A DNA stretch of 64,000 bases from Liolophura sinensis (lineage: Eukaryota > Mollusca > Polyplacophora > Chitonida > Chitonidae), in the NCBI RefSeq assembly GCF_032854445.1, contig NC_088295.1, forward strand, positions 95,039,805 to 95,103,804. The letters run 5' to 3'. A model generated the notes under the pieces. That model had not been told where the DNA came from. It worked only from the letters and a program-made list of their open reading frames with translations, and did no database searches. This document shows, in pieces, positions 13,501 to 25,500 of the stretch. Numbering within the stretch: the stretch's first letter is position 1; each line of letters starts with the position of its first letter. A program made the translations under genes and the position numbers.

Positions 13501-16500
13501 CCCCAGGCTCAGTTTGATACAAGACAACTTTCTTGTGTCATCACATCCTCTCGTCTGACCCCAGGTTCAGTTTGATACAAGACAACATGCCTGTGTCATC
13601 ACATCCACTCGTCTGACCCCAGGCACAGTTTGATACAAGACAACATACCTGTGTCATCACATCCACGCGTCTGATCCCAGGCTCAGTTTGATACAAGACA
13701 ACATACTTGTGTCATCGCATCCATTTGTCTGACCCCAGGCTCACTTTGATACAAGACAACATACCTGTGTCATCACATCCACCCTTCTAACCCCAGGCTC
13801 AGTTTGATACAAGACAACATACCTGTGTCATCACATCCATTCGTCTGACGCCAGGCTCAGTTTGATACAAGACAACATACCTGTGTCATCACATCCACTC
13901 GTCTGACCCCAGGCTCAGTTTGATACAAGACAATATACTTGTGTCATCACACTCACTCGTCTGACCCCGGGCTCCGTTTGATACAAGACAACATACCTGT
14001 CTCATCACATTCACTCGTCTGACCCCAGGCTCACTTTGATACAAGACAACATACCTGTGTCATCACATTCACTCGTCTGACGCCAGGCTCAGTTTGATAC
14101 AAAACAGCATACCTGTGTCATCACATCTACTCGTCTGATCCCAGGCTCAGTTTGATACAACTTACTTGTGTCATCACATCCACTCGTCTGACCCCAGACT
14201 CAGATTGATACAAAACAACATACCTGTGTCATCACATCAACTCGTCTCACCCTAGTCTCAGATTGATACAAAACAACATACCTGTGTCATCACACCCATT
14301 CGTCTGACCCCAGGCTCAGTTTGATACAAGACAACTTACTTGTGTCATCACATCCACTTGTCTGACCCCAGGCTCAGATTGATACAAGACAACTTACCTG
14401 TGTCATCACATCCACGCCTCTGACCTTAGGTTTAGTTTGATAGAAGACAGCTTACCTGTGTCATGACATACATTTGTCTGACCTCTTGTTCACTCTGATA
14501 TAACAGCTTACCTGTATCGTGGTCTACACTCGTTTGACTTCTGGTTCAGTTTGATAGAAGACAGCTTACCTGTGTCATCACTTACTTTCGCCTGACGTCT
14601 GGTTAAGTTTATTGGAAGACAGCTTACCAATGCCATCACATACATTCGTCTGACCTCTGGTTCAGTTTGGTAGAAGAGAGCTTACCTGTGTCATCAGATA
14701 TTTTCCTCTGACCTCTTGTTCATTGTGATAAGACAGCTTACCTGTATTGTGTTCTACACTCGTCTGATCTCTGGTTCACTCTGATAGAAGGCAGCTTACC
14801 TGTGTCATCACATATTTTCGTCTGACCTCTTGTTCAGTGTGATATGGCAACTTACCTGTGTCATCACAGACATTTGACTGGCCTCTTGTTCATTGTGATA
14901 TGACAGCTTCCCTGTGTCATGGTCTACACTCGTCTTACCTCTGGTTCAGTTTGATACAAGACAACTTACCCGTGTCATCGAATCCACTCGTCTGACCTCA
15001 GGTTCAGTTTGATAGAAGACAGCTTACCTGTGTCATCACATAAATTCCTCTGACTACCGGTTCAGTTTGATTCAAGACAACTTACCTGTGTCATCACATC
15101 CACTCGTCTGTCTTAGTTTCAGTTTGATATGACTGCTTACTTGTGTCCTCACATACATTTGTCTGACCTCTTGATCAGTGTGATATGACAGCTTACTTGT
15201 GTCGTGTTCTACACTCGTCTTACCTCTGGTTCAGTTTGATACAAGTTTGATACAAGACAACTTACCCGTGTCATCACATCCACTCGTCTGACCTCAGGTT
15301 CAGTTTGATAGCAGACGACATACCTGTGTCATCACATCTATTCCTCTGACCACCTGTTCAGTTTGATACAAGACAACTTACCCGTGTCATCACATCCACT
15401 CGTCTGACCTCAGGTTCAGTTTGTTAGCAGACGACATGCCTGTGTCATCACATACATTCCTCTGACCACCGGTTCAGTTTGATACAAGACAACTTACATG
15501 TGTCATCACATTCACTCGTCTGTCTCAGGTTCAGTGTGATATGACAGCTTACTGTGTCATCACAGACATTTGTCTGACCTCTTCTTCAGTTTGATATGAC
15601 AGCTAACCTGTGTCGTGGTCTTACCTCTGGTTCAGTTTGATACAAGACAACTTACCCGTGTCATCGCATCCACTCGTCTAACCTGAGGTTCAGTTTGATA
15701 GAAGACAGCTTACCTGTGTCATCACATACATTCGTTTGACCTTTGGTTCACTGTAATATGACAACTTATTTGTATCGTGGTCTACAGTCGTCTGACCTCT
15801 GGTTCAGTGTGATAGAAGACAGCTTACCTGTGTCATCACATACATTCGTTTGACCTTTTGTTCACTGTGATATGACAGCTTACCTACATCGTGGTCTGCA
15901 CTCGTCTGACCCCTGGTTCAGTCTGATAGAAGATAGCTTACCTGTGTCATCATCTACACTCGTCTGTCTCAGGTTCAGTTTGATTTGACCGTTTACCTGT
16001 TTCTTCATCAACTCTCGTCTGGCATCAGGTTCAGTTTGGATCCGTTTATTCGCCACACGTTCTGGACCCTCACCTTTGGCGCTATAACCTCCTCCGTGTT
16101 TGACGACGGCGGTAACCAGGTGATGATACAGAGGTTCCTTAGCGTCGGCAAGCTACGAGACGCGCAGAAGTAAGACTTCGTCGTTCCCTTTTGCAAGTTT
16201 ACACAACTTCAATTTGAATATAACATTTGAAATTTCTGTAATTCTTAAGCAGTCTTATATTTTATTAAATTTATTAATGTCATTATTGTTTAACGACCTA
16301 CGCAGGAAGTATTCGTTTATGCGATAGCAGTCAGTTTCCTGATTAGAGGAAACCGACAGTTTCATTGTTAGAGGAAACCGGTAACTTCATGGTTAGAGGA
16401 AACCGCCAGTTTCATAGTTAGAGGCATTCCGCAGTTTCATGGTAAGAAGAAACCGATGGTTTCATGGTTAGCGGAAACAAACAGTTTCATGGTTAGAAGA

Positions 16501-19500
16501 AACTGACAGATTAATGGTTTGAGGAAACGGGCAGTTTCATGGTTAGAGGAAACCGGCGACTTTTGGCAAGTCACTTAAAAAGATTTTGCATTTAAAGTTT
16601 GCAGTAAGAACGCTATGTTTAACTGTTTCCGCAGGTCTGCTTGGATTACGAAATTCATCTACATTCTGTACACGACTATCCAATGTTACTCCGGGCTGGT
16701 GACATTCGCCTATTATCATGACTGTGACCCTCTGTTAGACGGCCGAATAGATGTCCGAGACCAGGTAAGTGGCTCATCTACATCCCATACACGACTATCC
16801 AGTGTTACTCCGGGCTGGTGACATTCGCCTATTATTATGACTGTGACTCTCTGTTAGACGGCCGAATAGATGTCCGAGACCAGGTAAGTGGCTTCATCTA
16901 CATCCCATACACGACTATCCAGTGTTACTCCGGGCTGGTGACATTCGCCTATTATCATGACTGTGACTCTCTGTTAGACGGCCCGATAGATGCCCGGGAC
17001 CAACAAAGTGGCTGATCTACATCCATTACACGACTATCCAGTGTTACTCCGGGCTGGTGACATTCGCCTATTATCATGACTGTGACCCTCTGTTAGACGG
17101 CCGAATAGATGTCCGAGACCAGGTAAGTGGCTGATCTACATCCCATACACGACTATCCAGTGTACACGGCTATCCAATGCTACTCCGGGCTGGTGACATT
17201 CGCCTATTATCATGACTGTGACCCTCTGTTAGACGGCCGAATAGATGTCCGAGACCAGGTAAGTGGCTCATCTACATCCCATACACGACTATCCAGTGTT
17301 ACTCCGGGCTGGTGACATTCCCTATTATCATGACTGTGACCCTCTGTTAGACGGCCGAATAGATGTCCGAGACTGGTGACATTCGCCTATTATCATGACT
17401 GTGACCCTCTGTTAGACGGCCGAATAGATGTCCGAGACCAGTAAGTGGCTCATCTACATCCCATACACGACTATCCAGTGTACACGGCTATCCAATGCTA
17501 CTCCGGGCTGGTGACATTCGCCTATTATCATTGACTTGTGACCCTCTGTTAGACGGCCGGATAGATGTCCAGTACCAACAAAGTGGCTGATCTACATCCG
17601 TTACACGACTATCCAATGCTACTCCGGGCTGGTGACATTCGCCTATTACCATGACTGTGACTCTCTGTTAGAGAGATGTCCGGGACCAACAAAGTGGCTG
17701 ATCTACATCCGTTACACGACTATCCAGTGTTACTCCGGGCTGGTGACATTCCCCTATTATCATGACTGTGACTCTCTGATAGACGAGCCGGATAGATGTC
17801 CGCGACTAACAAAGTGGCTGATCTACATCCTGTACACGGCTATCCAAGGTTACTCCGGGCTGGTGACATTCCCCTATTATCATGACTGTGACCCTCTGTT
17901 AGACGGCCGAATAGATGTCCGAGACCAGGTAAGTGCTGATCTACATCCGTTACACGACTATCCAGTGTTACTCCGGGCTGGTGACATTCGCCTATTATCA
18001 TGACTGTGACTCTCTGTTAGACGGCCGGATAGATGTCCGCGACTAACAAAGTGGCTGATCTACATCCTGTACACGGCTATCCAAGGTTACTCCGGGCTGG
18101 TGACATTCCCCTATTATCATGACTGTGACCCTCTGTTAGACGGCCGAATAGATGTCCGAGACCAGGTAAGTGGCTGATCTACATCCCATACACGACTATC
18201 CAGTGTTACTCCGGGCTGGTGACATTTCGCCTATTATCATGACTGTGACCCTCTGTTAGACGGCCGAATAGATGTCCGAGACCAGGTAAGTGGCCCATCT
18301 ACATCCCATACACGACTATCCAGTGTTACTCCGGGCTGGTGACATTCGCCTATTATCATGACTGTGACTCTCTGTTAGAGAGATGTCCGGGACCAACAAA
18401 GTGGCTGATCTACATCCGTTACACGACTATCCAGTGTTACTCCGGGCTGGTGACATTCGCCTATTATCATGACTGTGACTCTCTGATAGACGGCCGATAG
18501 ATGTCCGCGACTAACAAAGTGGCTGATCTACATCCTGTACACGGCTATCCAATGTTACTCCGGGCTGGTGACATTCCCCTATTATCATGACTGTGACCCT
18601 CTGTTAGACGGCCGAATAGATGTCCGAGACTGGTGACATTCGCCTATTATCATGACTGTGACCCTCTGTTAGACGGCCCGATAGATGCCCGGGACCAACA
18701 AAGTGGCTGATCTACATCCATTACACGACTATCCAATGTTACTCCGAACTGGTGACATTCGCCTATTATCATGACTGTGACTCTCTGTTAGAGAGATGTC
18801 CGGTACCAACAAAGTGGCTGATCTACATCCTGTACACGGCTATCCAGTGTTACTCCGGGCTGGTGACATTCGCCTATTATCATGACTGTGACTCTCTGTT
18901 AGACGGCCGGATAGATGTCCGGTACCAACAAAGTGGCTGATCTACATCCGTTACACGACTATCCAATAATACTCCGGGCTGGTGACATTCGCCTATTATC
19001 ATGACTGTGACTCTCTGTTAGACGGCCAGATAGATGCCCGGGACTAACAAAGTGGCTGATCTACATCCATTACACGACAATCCAATGTTACTCCGAACTG
19101 GTGACATTCGCCTATTATCATGACTGTGACTCTCTGTTAGACGGCCGGATAGATGTCCGGGACCAGGTTGGTGGCTGACCTACTTAGAACCTACAAGAAT
19201 GGCACGTTAGATAAGGAGTTCGGCTTCATACCGATCATGCGGTGACAAATATGATATATAGTCACTGCAGACAAGATTTTGAAGTAAGATTTCTCCTGAC
19301 TGATTGTAAGAGATTCTCGCACACCACTCAACATAGCTGTGTCCATGCCTGGGATTCTCTGGAGATACTGAAGGATATAGCACTGATCTCTGATCTCCAC
19401 TGTTATTTCCAGCTATCAAATCTGGCCGATGGCCTTGTGTATTTCAGATCTTCTCCCTGCACGTGATGGATATTCTTCATCATTTACCTGGCATACCTGG

Positions 19501-22500
19501 TCTCTTTCTGTCCTGTCTGCTCAGCGCAGCGCTCAGGTGAGCCTGGCCAAACAGTAATCATAGCAGTATGGGGAGATAGTAATCACACCGGAAAGGGGCC
19601 TCCGTGGCTCAATTGGTTAGCTCGCTACCGCAGCGTAATGACCCAGAAGCCTCTCACAAATGCGGTCGCTTTGAGTTCAAGTTCAGCTCATGCTGGCTTC
19701 CTCTCCGACCGTACATGGGGAGGTCTGTCAACAACGTGGGGATGGTCGTGAGTTTCCTCCCATCATAATGCTGACTGCTGTCGTATAAGTGAAATATTCT
19801 TGAGTACGACGTAAAACACCAATCAAATAAATAATTACACGGGAACTCTCTCTGGACAATACGTATTCATACTACCAGTATGTGTAGATAAATAGTATCT
19901 AAAAATACAAAACATAGAGTAAAAACAGCGGTCGGTGCTTGACAAGTGTATTAAAAGTTAAACCAGGATTAAATCAGTCTTGTCCTAAAACAAAACTACA
20001 CGAACATAAGTCCAGACTAAATTTAGTATACCCCCTGGAAATGCCAGGTTTCCTCCCAGCATAATGCTGGCCGTCATATAAGTGAAATATTCTTGAGTAC
20101 GGCGTAAAACACCAATCAAATAAATAAGTTTAATACACTTTTAAACATCTGGAGTCAGAGTAGTGACGTTAGTGTGCAAACCGTCACACAATTACCGTTG
20201 AAATCCGGTTTCCTGTTAATTTGCCTTAGTTTCAGATATTATTCCAACAAATTATTTATCAGTAATCACACAGGTAGGTTACTGAGGGGATTATCAATAA
20301 TCATACAAGTAGGGTAATGAGGGGATTATCAATAACCATACAGGTAGGGTGCTGGCGGGATTATCAATAATCATACAGGTAGGTTACTAAAAGGATTATC
20401 AATAATCATACAAGTAAGGTACTGAGAGGCTTATCAATAATCATACAAGTAGGGTACTAAGAGGATTATCAATAATCATACAAGTAGGGTACTGAGAGGA
20501 TTATCAATAATCATACATGTAGGGTACTGAGAGGATTATCAATAATCATACAAGTAGGGTACTGAGAGGATTATCAATAATCATACAAGTAGGGTACTGA
20601 GAGGATTATCAATAATCATACATGTAGGGTACTAAAAGGATTATCAATAATCATACAAGTAAGGTACTGAGAGGCTTATCAATAATCATACAAGTAGGGT
20701 ACTAAGAGGATTATCAATAATCATACAAGTAGGGTACTGAGAGGATTATCAATAATCATACATGTAGGGTACTGAGAGGATTATCAATAATCATACAAGT
20801 AGGGTACTGAGAGGATTATCAATAATCATACATGTAGGGTACTAAAAGGATTATCAATAATCATACAAGTAAGGTACTGAGAGGCTTATCAATAATCATA
20901 CAAGTAGGGTACTAAGAGGATTATCAATAATCATACAAGTAGGGTACTGAGAGGATTATCAATAATCATACATGTAGGGTACTGAGAGGATTATCAATAA
21001 TCATACAAGTAGGGTACTGAGAGGATTATCAATAATCATACAAGTAGGGTACTGAGAGGATTATCAATAATCATACATGTAGGGTACTAAGAGGATTATC
21101 AATAATCATACAAGTAGGGTACTGAGGGGATTATCAATAATCACACAGGTAGGGTACTGGGGGGATTATCAATAATCATACAAGTAGGGTACTGAGAGGA
21201 TTATCAATAATCATACAAGTAGGGTACTGAGAGGATTATCAATAATCATACAAGTAGGGTACTGAGAGGATTATCAATAATCATACATGTAGGGTACTAA
21301 GAGGATTATCAATAATCATACAAGTAGGGTACTGAGGGGATTATCAATAATCACACAGGTAGGGTACTGAGGGGATTATCAATAATCATACAGGTAGAGT
21401 ACTAAGAGGATTATCAATAATCATACAAGTAGGTTACTGAGAGGATTATCAATAATCATACAAGTAGGGTACTGAGAGGATTATCAATAATCATACATGT
21501 AGGGTACTGAGAGGATTATCAATAATCATACAAGTAGGGTACTGAGGGGATTATCAGTAATCATACAAGTAGGGTACTGGGGGGATTATCAATAATCATA
21601 CATGTAGGGTACTGAGAGGATTATCAATAATCATACAAGTAGGGTACTGAGGGGATTATCAATAATCATACAAGTAGGTTACTGAGAGGATTATCAATAA
21701 TCATACATGTAGGGTACTGAGAGGATTATCAATAATCATACAAGTAGGGTACTGAGGGGATTATCAGTAATCATACAAGTAGGTTACTGAGAGGATTATC
21801 AATAATCATACAAGTAGGGTACTGAGGGGATTATCAATAATCATACAAGTAGGGTACTGAGAGGATTATCAGTAATCATACAGGTAGGGTACTGAGAGGA
21901 TTATCAATAATCATACAAGTAGGTTACTGAGAGGATTATCAATAATCATACAGGTAGGGTACTGAGAGGATTATCAATAATCATACAAGTAGTGTGCTGA
22001 GGGGATTATCAATAATCATACAAGTAGGGTACTGAGGGGATTATCAATAATCATACAAGTAGGGTACTGAGAGGATTATCAATAATCATACAAGTAGGTT
22101 ACTGAGAGGATTATCAATAATCATACAAGTAGGGTACTGAGGGAATTATGAATAACCATACAGGTAGGTTACTAAGAGCATTATCAATAGTTATACAGGC
22201 AGGGTACTGGGAGGATTATCAGTAATCATACAGGTAGGGTACTGAGAGGATTATCAATAATCATACAAGTAGGGTACTGAGAGGCTTATCAATAATCATA
22301 CAAGTAGGGTACTGAGGGAATTATCAATAACCATACAGGTAGGTTACTAAGAGCATTATCAATAGTTATACAGGCAGGGTACTGGGAGGATTATCAGTAA
22401 TCATACAGGTAGGGTACTGAGAAGATTATCAATAATCATACATGTATGGTACTGACAGGATTATCAATAATCATACAGGTAGGGTACTAGGGGGATTATC

Positions 22501-25500
22501 AATCGTCATACAGGTGTGGTATTCAGGGGATTATCAATAATCATACAGGTAGGTTACTGAGGGGATAATCAGTAATCATACAGGTAGTGTATTAAGGGGA
22601 ATACATGTGCTAAGAGTTGAATAGGCCACAATGACAGACAACACACAGATAGCACCCTTCTGAAGTCATACTTGTACTTTGCAGCACGATATCCTCGGGA
22701 TTAAACTCCTTGGCAGCTGTTCTTCTCAAAGATATCATTCAACCGCTCTACCTGAAATATAAACACAAAGAGATGCCGCCTGGGCTCTCCATCCGGACAT
22801 CCATCGTCGCAGGTAAGCGGTTCAGTCAGCCGAATGGAATCTCCATCGCCACATATAAGTGGTTCACCTCGCATATGGTGACAATCGTCGTCAAAGGTAA
22901 GCGGTTCAGTCAGCCGAATGGAATCTCCATCGCCACATATAAGTGGTTCACCTCGCACATGGTGACAATCGTCGTCGCAGGTAAGCGGTTCAGTCAGTCG
23001 AATGGAATCTCCATCGCCATATATAAGTGGTTCACCTCGCATATGGTGACAATCGTCGTCAAAGGTAAGCGGTTCAGTCAGTCGAATAGAATCTCCATCG
23101 CCACATATAAGTGGTTCACCTCGCATATGGTGACAATCGTCGTCAAAGGTAAGCGGTTCAGTCAGTCGAATGGAATCTCCATCGCCACATATAAGTGGTT
23201 TACCTCGCATATGGTGACAATCGTCGTCGCAGGTAAGCGGTTCAGTCAGTCGAATGGAATCTCCATCGCCACATATAAGTGGTTCACCTCGCATATGGTG
23301 ACAATCGTCGTCGCAGGTAAGCGGTTCAGTCAGTCGAATGGAATCTCCATCGCCACATATAAGTGGTTCACCTCGCATATGGTGACAATCGTCGTCGCAG
23401 GTAAGCGGTTCAGTCAGTCGAATAGAATCTCCATCGCCACATATAAGTGGTTCACCTCGCATATGGTGACAATCGTCGTCAAAGGTAAGCGGTTCAGTCA
23501 GTCGAATGGAATCTCCATCGCCACATATAAGTGGTTCACCTCGCATATGGTGACAATCGTCGTCAAAGGTAAGCGGTTCAGTCAGTCGAATGGAATCTCC
23601 ATCGCCACATATAAGTGGTTTACCTCGCATATGGTGACAATCGTCGTCGCAGGTAAGCGGTTCAGTCAGTCGAATGGAATCTCCATCGCCACATATAAGT
23701 GGTTCACCTCGCATATGGTGACAATCGTCGTCGCAGGTAAGCGGTTCAGTCAGTCGAATGGAATCTCCATCGCCACATATAAGTGGTTCACCTCGCATAT
23801 GGTGACAATCGTCGTCAAAGGTAAGCGGTTCAGTCAGTCGAATGGAATCTCCATCGCCACATATAAGTGGTTCATTTTTTAGCACATCCTTACCTGTATA
23901 GTCACAGGTAAGTATTGTCTTCACACTCAGATGCCACATGTACATGTCTCCCACCTTGTCTCCTGTTTACACATTGCCTTTGCCATCGGTCTACACCGTG
24001 TCTATCTGCACCATGTCACTACCATCCCTTTGCACCACACAATTCCCATCCGTCTACACCATGTTATTGCCATCTGTTTACCCCACACCATTACCATCTC
24101 TCTACATCACACCTTTGTCATCTGTCTACCTCGTGGCATTGCCGTCTGTCTACACCATGTCATTCCCACCTGTGTACACTATATCATTGCAATCTGTCTA
24201 CGCCATGTCATTGCCATCTGTCTACACCATATCATTGTCATCTGTCTACACTATATCCTTGACATCTCTGTAGACCATGACATTGTCATCCGTGTACAAC
24301 ACTATCTACCCATCTACTCATACCATGTCATTCCAATTTGTCTACACCATGACACTGCCGTTTGTCTACACCACGTCATTGTCATTTATCTTAACCACCT
24401 CCTTGCCTTCTTCTATCTCACAGCCGTGTGTATGGGGATATTGGCGATTGGGGGCGCTATTCTCGTACAGCACGCCAGTCAGATGGTGCTCCAACTCCAC
24501 GAGAGTCTCTGGTCGATGGTGTCCGGTCCGACAGGGGGCGTCCTCATTCTCGCCGTCTTCTTCCCTTGTGCCAGCTCTCTGGTATGTCGATATAATCCAA
24601 AAAATTCGGGCCGGTTTCTGAATATATCCCCTAAGATTTTTGGCCAAGTTCCTTTGTGAGTGTATCACACATTTTTTTGATTCAGGTCCGTTCCTGAACA
24701 TGGTCTTTGTTAAGCTTAAGTATCAGGTCTGAAATTAGTATACCATTTATCAACCACGAAGAGGCATTCCAAGTTGATAATCGCAAGATCAGTTCCCGAG
24801 CTGACCAGTCTATTATCCTGTGGGATTCCTGACCTGACCAGTCTATTATCCTGTGGGGTTCCTGAGCTTACCAGTCTATTATCCTCTAGGGCTCCTAAGT
24901 TGACCAGTCTACTATCCTGTGGGGTTCCTGAGCTGACCAGTCTATTATCCTGTGGGGTTCCTGACCTGACCAGTCTACTATCCTGTAGGGTTCCTGAGCT
25001 GACTAGTCTATTATCCTGTGGGGTTCCTGATTTGACCAGTCTACTATCCTGTGGGGTTCCTGAGCTTACCAGTCTATTATCCTGTGGGGTTCCTGAGCTG
25101 ACCAGTCTACTATCCTGTAGGGTTCCTGAGCTGACCAGTCTATTATCTTGTGGGGTTTCTGACCTGACCAGTCTATTATCCTGTGGGGTTCCTGAGCTGA
25201 CCAGTCTATTATCCTGTGGTGTTCCTGACCTGACCAATCTATTATCCTGTGGCGTTCCTGAGCTGACCAGTCTATTATCCTGTGGGGTTGCTGACCTGAC
25301 CAGTCTATTATCATCCTGTGGGGTTCCTGAGCTGACCAGTCTATCATCCTGTGGGGTTCTGGAGCTTACCAGTCTATTATCCTGTGGGGTTCCTGAGCTG
25401 ACCAGTCTACTATCCTGTGGGGTTCCTGAGCTGACCAGTCTATTATCCTGTAGGGTTCCTGAGCTGACCAGTCTATTGCCCTCTATGGTTCCTGAGCTGA

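Noticed and set aside
19600..19670. Functional tRNA gene
   Set aside because: The A/B-box-like head is imperfect, no cloverleaf can be completed, and the same head plus body and tail recurs elsewhere as a SINE.
22701..23954. 417-residue and 390-residue frames on opposite strands
   Set aside because: Both are translations of the same 84-bp array; unit length divisible by three and lack of stops explain them. Exon 9 of the transporter lies at its left edge.
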